From the NCBI RefSeq assembly GCF_030380735.1, contig NZ_JAUDRZ010000002.1, positions 62,001-126,000 on the forward strand: a stretch of 64,000 bases of DNA, given 5' to 3'. Source of the stretch: Rhizobium sp. S152 (GTDB taxonomy: Bacteria > Pseudomonadota > Alphaproteobacteria > Rhizobiales > Rhizobiaceae). Below, one piece after another: positions 1 through 8,372 of the stretch. The position numbers and the translations under genes are program-made. Numbering within the stretch: position 1 is the first letter of the stretch; every line of letters starts with the position of its first letter. The notes beneath the pieces are model-generated. The model was given only the letters and a program-made list of their open reading frames with translations. It ran no database searches and was not told the origin of the DNA.

Positions 1-1
1 C

Positions 2-589
<588 letters not shown>

Positions 590-760
590 GCGGAACCATC
601 GGCGAAGCGGGCGGCAGGTCCGCTTTGCCCAATTGGCGCGGGATGCGCCGGCGGGATTTCCACAGCGCGCCAAGCGAATCATTTGAACTCGCCTTCCGAT
701 ATGACATAACGGGCGGAAGATAATCGCCATTTGGCTTCCGTTCCCGCAGGCATACCCGAC

Positions 761-1897
761 ATGCGTTTTGACATCGATAACTCCCTGATCAATTCGCTGC
801 TGCCAGCCATTGTCCAGGCGGAGGATGGCCTGGCGCGGCTGGATGAGCGGGCGGCGCGGGCGTCGATCGGCGGCGGCTTTTCGGAGCGGCGGCATTATTT
901 CGATGCCGTCGGCGCCCTGTGGGTGGCCGGCGAACTGGTGCATGTCGAGGATCTCGTCCTCCACGACGCTCATATGGATACCCGCTCGCCGAGCCACGAA
1001 CTGACGATCGCGCATGCGGTCCTGCGGGCACGCCGCCGGATCTGGACGGGTGATCCGGCATGGGCGCTGACCTCGGCGGGTCTCGGCGTGCTTGCCGGCA
1101 TCGGCGGGGAAGGCGAGGGCGATGCGGTTCCGGGCAAAACCGCGATATCGCTGGGCGAGGACGACAGGGACGACGCGGTGGACGATGCGCTGGCCGCCGA
1201 ACTCGCCGAGATCGACGCCGTGCTCGAACGCTCGCAGCGCCTGCTGGACAGCCATGCCAACAAGGTGGCGGCGGAAGCGCCAGCGCCTGCCGAGCCGGTC
1301 AAGGAAAAGCGCCGGGACGATCCGCTCGGCCTCTTCGACGACGAGGAATGGGACGAAGCGGCGCGGCTCAAACAATGGCGCAAGGTGCTCGCTACCGCCG
1401 ACGATTTGCCGCCGGTGCTGGGCGCCGCGCTGATGTTCGAGGCTTGGGAAAAGATCGAGCCGCTGCGCCGCCAGCATTGGCTGGGCGGAGTGCTGGTGGC
1501 GAGTTACCTGAGGGCGCGCGGCAAGGTCACGTCGCATCTGTTTTCGTTCTACACCGGCCTGAAGACAATCCGCCACGAACGCCGGCGCTCGCGCGACCGC
1601 CTGACGCGGCTGCAATCCTTCCTGGAGGGGATGAGCGAAAGTGCCGTACTCGGCCTGAAGGAGATGGATCGTCTTTCGCTGGCGGAGACGCAGATGGAGC
1701 TGCGCTTCCGCGACCGCCGCTCGAATAGCAGCCTGCCGCAGCTCGCCGAACTCGTTCTGTCACGACCGATGGTCTCGACGGCGATGGTCGCTCGCGAACT
1801 CAAGGTCACGAGCCGTGGGGCGCTCAATCTGCTCAACGATATCGGCGTGCGCGAGATGACCGGCCGCGGCCGCTACCGGGCATGGGGCATCATCTGA
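761..1897 (+). CDS. DUF1612/HTH protein, RHE_PE00001-like
   Basis: 378-residue protein starting MRFDIDNSLINSLLPAIVQAEDGLARLDER, which resembles the start of the rhizobial RHE_PE00001 family (a DUF1612 region followed by a C-terminal helix-turn-helix). I chose the ATG at 761 because it gives the family-like N terminus; an in-frame TTG at 731 behind GGAAG would add ten residues and cannot be excluded. The last 50 residues (LSRPMVSTAMVARELKVTSRGALNLL) read as a DNA-binding HTH. The middle is rich in acidic and charged residues. Such proteins are common on rhizobial plasmids and their function is unknown. The gene stands alone and ends at a strong bidirectional terminator. Confidence 0.8.
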   Translation: MRFDIDNSLINSLLPAIVQAEDGLARLDERAARASIGGGFSERRHYFDAVGALWVAGELVHVEDLVLHDAHMDTRSPSHELTIAHAVLRARRRIWTGDPAWALTSAGLGVLAGIGGEGEGDAVPGKTAISLGEDDRDDAVDDALAAELAEIDAVLERSQRLLDSHANKVAAEAPAPAEPVKEKRRDDPLGLFDDEEWDEAARLKQWRKVLATADDLPPVLGAALMFEAWEKIEPLRRQHWLGGVLVASYLRARGKVTSHLFSFYTGLKTIRHERRRSRDRLTRLQSFLEGMSESAVLGLKEMDRLSLAETQMELRFRDRRSNSSLPQLAELVLSRPMVSTAMVARELKVTSRGALNLLNDIGVREMTGRGRYRAWGII

Positions 1898-1916
1898 CGA
1901 ACAGCCAGGAAACAGA

Positions 1917-1950
1917 AAAGCGGCCGAGGATTGCCCCGGCCGCTTTCCTT
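1917..1950. terminator. Bidirectional rho-independent terminator
   Basis: A perfect 10-bp stem, AAAGCGGCCG (1917-1926) with CGGCCGCTTT (1937-1946), encloses a 10-nt loop. T-rich runs follow on both strands. It lies between the convergent DUF1612 gene (stop at 1897) and the Bax-inhibitor gene (stop at 2037), so it probably stops both transcripts. Confidence 0.8.
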
Positions 1951-2036
1951 TGGTGAACACCCGATCCGTGCTTCCTGTCACAGATTGCGGATCGGGCGTT
2001 CTGGCGCTTCCTTTGCCCCCAGAAGCGCCGTAGCCT

Positions 2037-2753
2037 TTATTCCCGCTCGCCGGTGAAGTTCAGCAGCAGCTGGAAGATGTTGACGAAGTTCAGGTAGAGC
2101 GACAGAGCGCCGAAGACGGCCAGCTTCTGGTTCGATTCCTGATCGTAGTTTTCGGAATACTGTTCCTTGATGTTCTGCGTGTCGTAGGCGGTGAGGCCGA
2201 CGAAGACGACGATACCGATCACCGAGATGGCGAACTGCAGGGCGCTCGAACCGAGGAAGATGTTGACCAGGCTGGCGATGACCACGCCGATCAGGCCCAT
2301 CATCAGGAACGATCCCATGCGCGACAGGTCACGCTTCGTCACGTAGCCGTAGAGGCTGGTGGTGCCGAACATGGTGGCCGCGATGAAGAAGGTGCGGGCG
2401 ATGCTGGTGCCGGTAAAGACGAGGAACACGGAGGCCAGCGACAGGCCCATGACCGCGCAGAACGCCCAGAAGGTCATCTGTGCCGCCCCGGCCGACATCG
2501 TCTGGATCTTGAACGAGAAGAAGAAGACGAATGCGAGCGGCGCCAGCATCACCACCCACTTCAGCGGCGACTGGAAGATCGGCACGTAGAGCGCCGGCGT
2601 GGAGCCGACGATGAAGGCGACGATGCCGGTGATGACCAGGCCGATGCCCATGTAGTTGTAGACGCGCAGCATATGCTGGCGCAGGCCTTCATCAAAGAGC
2701 GCCTGCGAGCCGGCGGCCGAGCCGTAGCCGTAACGCGGATTGATCGGGTTCAT
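2037..2753 (-). CDS. Bax inhibitor-1 family membrane protein (YccA-like)
   Basis: 238-residue, almost entirely hydrophobic protein with about seven predicted membrane helices and the BI-1/YccA pattern, including a C-terminal region with VGLTAYDTQNIKEQY and LYLNFVNIFQLLL. The conserved Asp of the TAYDTQ segment is the family's pH/Ca2+-sensing residue. The start is the ATG at 2753 (MNPINPRYGYG) with GGAG just upstream; a longer frame from 2792 lacks an SD. The family comprises inner-membrane proteins linked to calcium leak and to modulation of the FtsH protease. The gene begins only 19 bp after the anti-sigma factor stop on the same strand, so it is probably the third gene of the sigma operon. 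That placement is my inference. Confidence 0.9.
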   Translation of the reverse strand: MNPINPRYGYGSAAGSQALFDEGLRQHMLRVYNYMGIGLVITGIVAFIVGSTPALYVPIFQSPLKWVVMLAPLAFVFFFSFKIQTMSAGAAQMTFWAFCAVMGLSLASVFLVFTGTSIARTFFIAATMFGTTSLYGYVTKRDLSRMGSFLMMGLIGVVIASLVNIFLGSSALQFAISVIGIVVFVGLTAYDTQNIKEQYSENYDQESNQKLAVFGALSLYLNFVNIFQLLLNFTGERE

Positions 2754-2772
2754 ACTGATCTCCTCGGTTGAA

Positions 2773-3540
2773 CTAGTAGAGGGTCCGGGCAAGCTTTTCG
2801 GCCGCCTGGTCCAGGTTTATGTTTCGGTCGTCGGCAACAAGGGCGTAAGCCACGTCGCCGATCTGCCAGTAGGCGGATTCCGCATTGTCGAGCGCGATGT
2901 GGCTGACAGACTGCACCGCGAATGCACCAGGGCGAACGGCAAACAGCGAGAGCTGCCGGCCGTCTGTCGTCTTGAGGGCCATCTCGACGCTGGGGCCGAA
3001 CTCGGACGGGAATATCTGCACATCGGAAATGCTCCAGTCCGCCGGCAGCTGCGGCATGACGATGCCTGTCGCGGCGCGAATGTCTTCCGGCTTGTAGCCG
3101 GCCACCGTCTGCGACGGCACGGATTGGCGCAGCACCGCCGTGTGATAGGCGCGCACCGCGTCCTCGACATAGGCGGGCGCCGGAACGGAGGCGGCGACTT
3201 CCGTCGCGGTGAAGGCGCCGAAGAAGGTGTGCGTCGTCCAGCCGGCGGCCACCAGAACGGCGACGGCGGCAATGCGCTGCACGGAATGGAAGATGCGGCC
3301 ATAGGCAAGGCCACGCTCCAGACGGCGCGCGGCGTCGCGGGTATCGGCCCGGCCGAAGGCGCTTTCGCCGGCCAGCGCCAGCCGAAGCTCGCCCTTGACG
3401 CTCAGATCCGCCATCACCTTGGCGGCGATGTCCGGGTGCTCCGAGAGATAGCTTTCCACCTCGATGCGGCGGGCGACGCCGAGCTCGCCATCGACATAGG
3501 CGTCGAGATCGGTATCGATGATCGGATCAACTGCTTTCAT
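2773..3540 (-). CDS. Membrane anti-sigma factor
   Basis: 255-residue protein. The N-terminal cytoplasmic region (about residues 1-80) has the DLDAYVDGELGVARRIEVESYL pattern of anti-sigma domains that clamp ECF sigma factors. A single membrane helix follows at about 85-107, then a periplasmic domain of about 145 residues. The H-x3-C-x2-C zinc motif of many anti-sigma factors is absent: there is no cysteine in the N-terminal domain. Its start overlaps the end of the ECF sigma gene by 14 nt, so the two are translationally coupled and very likely partners. What the periplasmic part senses is not evident. Confidence 0.85.
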   Translation of the reverse strand: MKAVDPIIDTDLDAYVDGELGVARRIEVESYLSEHPDIAAKVMADLSVKGELRLALAGESAFGRADTRDAARRLERGLAYGRIFHSVQRIAAVAVLVAAGWTTHTFFGAFTATEVAASVPAPAYVEDAVRAYHTAVLRQSVPSQTVAGYKPEDIRAATGIVMPQLPADWSISDVQIFPSEFGPSVEMALKTTDGRQLSLFAVRPGAFAVQSVSHIALDNAESAYWQIGDVAYALVADDRNINLDQAAEKLARTLY

Positions 3541-4066
3541 GGCTGTTCCCTCCGATTAGTCTCAGGTGAGAGGCGCGGGGTGTCGTTTCCTCGAAGGCGC
3601 GAAGCTGGGCGCGGGCCCGCGAGATGCGCGACATCAGCGTGCCCATGGGAATGCCGAGGGTGGCGGCCGCCTCCTGGTAAGAGAGATCCTCTATGGCAAC
3701 GAGATGCAGCGCCTCGCGCTGTTCCTCTGGAAGCTGGAAGAAGGCGTTGCGCACCTGCTGCAGCCGAACCGCGTGCTCCTGGCCGGCCTGCAGCGACTGG
3801 TCGGCCTCTGCGGCCGCCTCGTCGTGCCGGCGCGATTGCGAGAGGCCCTGGCGAACGCGGTCAATGTGGGCGTTGTGCACGATCGACATCAGCCAGGTGC
3901 GCAGGTTGGCGCCGCGACGGAAACTCTGCTTCTTCTCGTAGGCGCGGACCAGTGCATCGTGAACGAGGTCTTCCGCGTCATCCGAATTGCGCACCAGCGA
4001 GCGCGCGTAGCGCCTGAGCGCTGCGAGCTGACCGATGACATCGAATGGGCGTTCTTTCCGTTCCAT
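3527..4066 (-). CDS. ECF-type RNA polymerase sigma factor
   Basis: 179-residue group IV sigma factor. Region 2 (DAEDLVHDALVRAYEKKQSF, then LRTWLMSIVHNAHIDRVR) binds core polymerase and the -10 element. Region 4 (LPEEQREALHLVAIEDLSYQEAA, then IPMGTLMSRISRARAQLR) binds the -35. I start it at the ATG at 4066; a GTG at 4090 is in frame but would sit upstream of the predicted -10 box. No clear SD precedes the ATG, so the mRNA may be leaderless. It is followed by its anti-sigma factor (overlap of 14 nt) and a Bax-inhibitor protein. It is not PhyR/EcfG-like in its neighbourhood. Confidence 0.88.
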   Translation of the reverse strand: MERKERPFDVIGQLAALRRYARSLVRNSDDAEDLVHDALVRAYEKKQSFRRGANLRTWLMSIVHNAHIDRVRQGLSQSRRHDEAAAEADQSLQAGQEHAVRLQQVRNAFFQLPEEQREALHLVAIEDLSYQEAAATLGIPMGTLMSRISRARAQLRAFEETTPRASHLRLIGGNSHESS

Positions 4067-4075
4067 GATTGAGTA

Positions 4076-4101
4076 TACGGAACTCGGCACGATTTTATTC
4101 C
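4076..4101 (-). promoter_or_regulatory. Candidate autoregulated ECF promoter
   Basis: On the minus strand GGAAT (4101-4097) is followed after 17 nt by CGTA (4079-4076), a GGAAY-N16/17-CGTN layout typical of alphaproteobacterial ECF sigma promoters. It lies directly upstream of the sigma gene ATG at 4066. Transcription would begin at or within a few bases of that codon, consistent with autoregulation and a leaderless message. Confidence 0.5.
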
Positions 4102-4143
4102 GTCGCGTTCAAAACTTTTTTGAAAATCGCGCGAAAAGTCGCG

Positions 4144-4539
4144 TCAGCTGGCCCTGTGGTCGGAAAGCTCCTCGAGAATAGGGCAATCCGGCCGGTCGTC
4201 GCCATGGCAGGCGTGGACGAGATGCTCCAGCGTGCGCCTGAGTTCCGTCAGTTCACGGATCTTGCGGTCGATCTCCATCAGCTTCGTCTGCGTGAGGTTC
4301 TTGACGTCGGCGCTGGCGCGGCTCTTGTCCTCGTAAAGCGCCAGCAGCTGGCGACACTCCTCGACCGAAAAGCCGAGCCCGCGCGAGCGCTGCAGGAAGC
4401 GCAGCTTGTGGACGTCGGCATCGGCGTAGTCGCGGTAGCCGTTTCCGCCGCGATCGGGCCGGATCAGCCCGATCTCCTCGTAGTAGCGAATGGTCTTAGA
4501 CGGCAGGCCGGAGCGTTCGGCGGCTTCCCCGATATTCAT
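4144..4539 (-). CDS. cueR: Cu(I)-responsive MerR-family regulator CueR/HmrR
   Basis: 131-residue MerR-type regulator. The winged-helix N terminus (MNIGEAAERSGLPSKTIRYYEEIGLI) is followed by a dimerisation helix and the CueR metal loop CHGDDRPDCPIL, whose cysteines fall at residues 111 and 119, matching Cys112/Cys120 of the E. coli protein. That C-x7-C spacing selects Cu(I), Ag(I) and Au(I). The gene follows the copper ATPase by 9 bp on the same strand, so both should be transcribed from the CueR promoter at 7086-7116, giving copper-induced autoregulation. The rhizobial name for this regulator is HmrR. Confidence 0.93.
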   Translation of the reverse strand: MNIGEAAERSGLPSKTIRYYEEIGLIRPDRGGNGYRDYADADVHKLRFLQRSRGLGFSVEECRQLLALYEDKSRASADVKNLTQTKLMEIDRKIRELTELRRTLEHLVHACHGDDRPDCPILEELSDHRAS

Positions 4540-4548
4540 CGCATCCTC

Positions 4549-7050
4549 CTAGAGCTTTGCTAAGCGCAGGCGCAGCGCGTTGGTGATGACGGAGACCGAC
4601 GACAGGCTCATGGCGGCCGCGGCGATCATCGGCGAGAGCAGCAGGCCGAAGACCGGATAAAGCACGCCGGCTGCGAGCGGCACGCCGAGTGCATTGTAGC
4701 CGAAGGCGAAACCGAGGTTCTGGCGAATGTTGCGCATCGTCGCCTCCGCCAGCCTGCGGGCCCGGAGGATGCCGTTGAGATCGCCTTTGACCAGCGTGAT
4801 GCCGGCGCTTTCCATGGCGACATCGGCGCCCGTGCCCATGGCAATGCCGACATCGGCGGCGGCGAGCGCCGGCGCGTCGTTGACCCCATCGCCGGCCATG
4901 GCGATGACGGCACCATTGGCGCGCAGCTCGTCCACGAGCGCCTTCTTGCCTTCAGGCAAAATATCGGCGCGCACGTCGTCGATGCCGAGCGTCCTGGCGA
5001 CGGCCAGTGCCGTGCGTTCGTTGTCGCCGGTTGCCATTATGATCCTGAGGCCCGCCTCGTGCAGCGCCCGGATGGCGGCCGCGGTCGTCGGCTTGACGCG
5101 ATCGGCGACCGCGATGAGGCCGGCGAGCCTGCCGCCGGCAACGACGAACATGACCGTCTTGCCGTCGTCGCGCAGTGCCTGCAGCCGATCGGCGACGGAT
5201 GCGACGTCGATGCCGAGATCATCCATCATCGCGGCGTTGCCGAGAGCGACGTCGGTATCGCCCGCCTTGCCACGCACGCCCTTGCCTGTCGTCGCTTCGA
5301 AGCCTGTTACATCGAGAAATTCGACCTCGCGTTCCTCGGCGCCGGAGACGATCGCCTCGGCGAGAGGATGTTCCGAGCCACGCTCCAGGCTTGCCGCCAG
5401 GGTCAGCAGGCGGTGCTCGTCCAGATCGCCGAGCGGCACGACATCCGTCAACCTCGGCTTGCCCTCGGTCAGCGTGCCGGTCTTGTCGACGATCAGCGTA
5501 TCGACCCTGGCAAAGCGCTCCAGCGCCTCGGCATCCTTGATCAGCACGCCTTCCTGGGCACCGCGGCCGGTGGCGATCATGATCGACATCGGCGTTGCGA
5601 GGCCAAGCGCGCAGGGGCAGGCGATGATGAGAACGGCGACGGCGGCAAGCAAGGCATGCGCCAGCCGCGGCTCCGGCCCGACGATCCACCAGACGATGAA
5701 GGCCAAGATCGCGGCGGCGACGACGGCCGGAACGAAGATCGCCGAAACCTTGTCGACGGCGCCCTGGATCGGTGCGCGAGAACGCTGCGCCTTGGCGACC
5801 AGATCGACGATACGCGACAGAGTGGTGTCGGCGCCGACTTTCTCGGCTACGATGACAAGCGTGCCGTTGCGGTTCAGCGTGCCGCCGGTGACGCTATCGC
5901 CCGGCTGCTTGTCGACCGGCATCGCCTCGCCCGAGATCATCGATTCATCAACCGTCGATTGCCCCTCACGGACAGAACCATCCACGGCGACGCTTTCACC
6001 CGGACGAACGCGCAGGGCATCGCCGACCTTGATATCCTCGACGGGAACATCGGCCTCGGTACCGTCGGCAGCGATCCGCCGGGCGGTCTTCGGCGCGAGA
6101 TCGAGCAGGGCGCGGATAGCCGAGCCGGTGCGTTCGCGGGCTTTCAGCTCCAGCACCTGCCCGACGAAGACCAGCGCGACGATGACGGCAGCCGCCTCGA
6201 AATAGACCGGCACCATGCCGCCATGGCCGCTGACACTATGCGGAAACAGGCCCGGGAAGAGGGTGGCGACGACGCTGTAGAGATAGGCGGCCGCCACGCC
6301 GAGCCCGATCAGCGTCCACATGTTGGGGCTGCGGTTCACGATGGAGGCATAGGCGCGCCGGAAGAAGGGGAGGGCGGCCCAGAGAACGACGGGGGTTGCG
6401 AGCAGCAGTTCGACCCAGGTCGCCAGCGGCTCGCCGATCCAGTCGCGCAGCGGCAGACCCACCATCGGGCCCATGCTTATGGCGAGAAGCGGGATGGAGA
6501 GCGCGGCGCTGATCCAGAGCCGGCGGTTGAAATCGACCAGTTCCGGATTGGGGCCGGCGTCCTCGGGCGGGATGCCCATCGGCTCCAGCGCCATGCCACA
6601 CTTCGGGCAATCGCCCGGATGATCGCTGACCACCTCGGGATGCATCGGGCAGGTGTATTGCGTGCCCTTGGGCATGGCTGCCGCCTGCGGCTTGCGGCCG
6701 TCCGAATAGGCGGCCGGATCGGCCTCGAATTTCGTCTGGCAGCCGGCCGAGCAGAAATAGTGCTTTTGTCCCTCGTGCCGAAGGAAATGCCTTGCGCTTG
6801 CCCGGTCGACGCTCATGCCGCAGACGGGATCCTTCGCCGTCAGATAGTCCTCCGGCTGTGCCTCGAACTTGGTCCGGCAGCCATCGCAGCAGAAATGGTA
6901 GTTATGGCCGTTGTACGAGACCGACGGCTTGCCGGCCTTCGGATCGACGGTCATGCCGCAGACGGGATCACGTATGACGCCGAGATCCGGCACCCTGTGG
7001 TCGTCACCGTGGTGATGATGATGGTGGTTGTGGTTGCCGCTGCTGTCCAT
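4549..7050 (-). CDS. actP: Copper-exporting P1B-type ATPase (ActP/CopA)
   Basis: 833-residue inner-membrane Cu(I) export pump. After a His-rich N terminus (residues 7-14) come two YHS metal-binding domains (about 27-70 and 74-115, each with DPVCGM and a CxxxC/CCxxC pair) and a small YTCPMHPEV...CPKCGM heavy-metal-binding domain (132-157). The ATPase core has the CPC metal motif at 478-480, DKTGT phosphorylation motif at 522-526 and the GDGVNDAPAL hinge. Classical CxxC HMA domains are absent, as in many rhizobial ActP proteins. The start is the ATG at 7050 behind GGAGA; a frame extending to 7071 has no SD. It is the first gene of the actP-cueR operon. Confidence 0.95.
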   Translation of the reverse strand: MDSSGNHNHHHHHHGDDHRVPDLGVIRDPVCGMTVDPKAGKPSVSYNGHNYHFCCDGCRTKFEAQPEDYLTAKDPVCGMSVDRASARHFLRHEGQKHYFCSAGCQTKFEADPAAYSDGRKPQAAAMPKGTQYTCPMHPEVVSDHPGDCPKCGMALEPMGIPPEDAGPNPELVDFNRRLWISAALSIPLLAISMGPMVGLPLRDWIGEPLATWVELLLATPVVLWAALPFFRRAYASIVNRSPNMWTLIGLGVAAAYLYSVVATLFPGLFPHSVSGHGGMVPVYFEAAAVIVALVFVGQVLELKARERTGSAIRALLDLAPKTARRIAADGTEADVPVEDIKVGDALRVRPGESVAVDGSVREGQSTVDESMISGEAMPVDKQPGDSVTGGTLNRNGTLVIVAEKVGADTTLSRIVDLVAKAQRSRAPIQGAVDKVSAIFVPAVVAAAILAFIVWWIVGPEPRLAHALLAAVAVLIIACPCALGLATPMSIMIATGRGAQEGVLIKDAEALERFARVDTLIVDKTGTLTEGKPRLTDVVPLGDLDEHRLLTLAASLERGSEHPLAEAIVSGAEEREVEFLDVTGFEATTGKGVRGKAGDTDVALGNAAMMDDLGIDVASVADRLQALRDDGKTVMFVVAGGRLAGLIAVADRVKPTTAAAIRALHEAGLRIIMATGDNERTALAVARTLGIDDVRADILPEGKKALVDELRANGAVIAMAGDGVNDAPALAAADVGIAMGTGADVAMESAGITLVKGDLNGILRARRLAEATMRNIRQNLGFAFGYNALGVPLAAGVLYPVFGLLLSPMIAAAAMSLSSVSVITNALRLRLAKL

Positions 7051-7085
7051 AAGTCTCTCCTGCGCCCACAAGGGCAGTGGATATC

Positions 7086-7116
7086 CTTATGAACCTTCCA
7101 GCAACTGGAAGGTCAA
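7086..7116 (-). promoter_or_regulatory. CueR operator inside a 19-bp-spacer promoter
   Basis: A perfect palindrome, ACCTTCC-N7-GGAAGGT, occupies 7093-7113. On the minus strand it lies between a -35 TTGACC (7116-7111) and a -10 CATAAG (7091-7086) separated by exactly 19 bp. The overlong spacer with the dyad inside is the hallmark of MerR-family activation. It should drive the copper ATPase (start 7050) and cueR. Confidence 0.9.
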
Positions 7117-7146
7117 GCGGGAATTTTGTCACGGGTCATCTGCGCC

Positions 7147-8340
7147 TCAGACGAGCTTGCCGCCCTTCGCCACCAGCTCTCCGGCCTTGTAGACCGCGCG
7201 CTCCCTCGGAACGGACGCGACGGCCTCGGGAACGTGCTCGGCGTCGAGCGCCACGAAATCGGCCTTGGCGCCAATGCGCAATCCGTAGTCGGCAAGCCGC
7301 AATGCCCTCGCACCCGCGGTGGTCACGATGTCGAAAGCTGCCGCGAGTTCGTCGTCGGTGTAGAAGCCGGAGCGGTAGCCGATCATGTTCGCCCGTCCCA
7401 GCATGTCGCCGTCGCCATAGGGCCACCAGGAATCGCGGACGTTGTCGCTGCCGGAAAACACGGTGACGCCTGCCGCGCGCAGCAGCGCCACCGGTGGGAA
7501 ATTGTGGGCGCCGGGCGCGTTGGTCATGATCGAAACGCCCGCCTCGACCAGTTTTCCGGCGGTACGCTTTGCAATATCCTCGCCGACATCGCCCAGGCCA
7601 TAGGCGTGGCTGACGGCAACCCGGCCCTGCATGCCGAGCGCGCGGGCGCGGGCGCAGATCTGCTCGATGGTGAAGACGCCCAGCGTGCCGGCGTCGTGCA
7701 GGTGGATATCGACATCAACGCCCCGCCGCTCGGCGATCCCGAAGACGACGTCGAGATGCCCTTCGATATCGCGGTCGAAACTCGCCGGGTCGAGACCGCC
7801 CACGAGATCGGCGCCGAGCCCGACCGCCGCGTCCATCAGGTCGGGCGTGCCGGGGCTCTTGAGGATGCCGCTTTGCGGAAAGGCGACGAGCTGGATATCG
7901 ATCAGGTCGCGGTACTCCTCCCGCACCCCGAGGATCGTCTCGAGCGAGGTCAGCCCGACCGAACCATCGACCATCACGTGGCTGCGCATGGCGGTGGCGC
8001 CGTTTGATATGCAGAGCTCGAGCTGCTTGCGGGCCCTCACATCCATCGGCTCGGCGATCGCCATGTTCTGGCGCTGGAATTCGACGCGCTCGTGCACGTC
8101 GAAGCCGTTGGTGCACGGTTTGTGCGATATCCATTTGCCGCCGTAGAAGCTGGTGTCGAGATGGATATGGCCTTCGACGAAGCCGGGCAGGACGAGCGCG
8201 CCGTTGAGGTCCGTGACCTGCGCTGCGTTGCTTGGCACACCCGGTTCGTTGTCGATCGCGGTGATGCGGCCGCCCGAGACGCGGATCGTTTTCAGCGTGC
8301 CGTCGGCAAATTTCGCGCGCGTGAAGATCGTATCGGTCAT
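7147..8340 (-). CDS. Amidohydrolase, cytosine deaminase-like
   Basis: 397-residue metal-dependent hydrolase of the amidohydrolase superfamily. The first metal motif is GHIHLDTSFYGGKW. The later barrel contains DIHLHD, RVAVSHAYGLG and SGSDNVRDSWWPYGDGDM, close to the cytosine deaminase pattern (HIHLD, HxxD, SHA, DN.RD..). The enzyme is cytoplasmic and probably deaminates or hydrolyses a cyclic amidine or amide; cytosine itself is not proven. The ATG at 8340 is preceded by GGAGC. It begins 32 bp after the pbpC stop on the same strand and could be read from that transcript, but has no obvious functional link to it. Confidence 0.82.
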   Translation of the reverse strand: MTDTIFTRAKFADGTLKTIRVSGGRITAIDNEPGVPSNAAQVTDLNGALVLPGFVEGHIHLDTSFYGGKWISHKPCTNGFDVHERVEFQRQNMAIAEPMDVRARKQLELCISNGATAMRSHVMVDGSVGLTSLETILGVREEYRDLIDIQLVAFPQSGILKSPGTPDLMDAAVGLGADLVGGLDPASFDRDIEGHLDVVFGIAERRGVDVDIHLHDAGTLGVFTIEQICARARALGMQGRVAVSHAYGLGDVGEDIAKRTAGKLVEAGVSIMTNAPGAHNFPPVALLRAAGVTVFSGSDNVRDSWWPYGDGDMLGRANMIGYRSGFYTDDELAAAFDIVTTAGARALRLADYGLRIGAKADFVALDAEHVPEAVASVPRERAVYKAGELVAKGGKLV

Positions 8341-8372
8341 GGCAGCTCCAGTCTTGTGCACGGTGGTGGTCT

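Noticed and set aside
5059..7092. A 677-codon plus-strand frame
   Set aside because: It lies wholly antisense to the copper ATPase, whose P-type motifs are complete. The plus-strand product has no recognisable domain.
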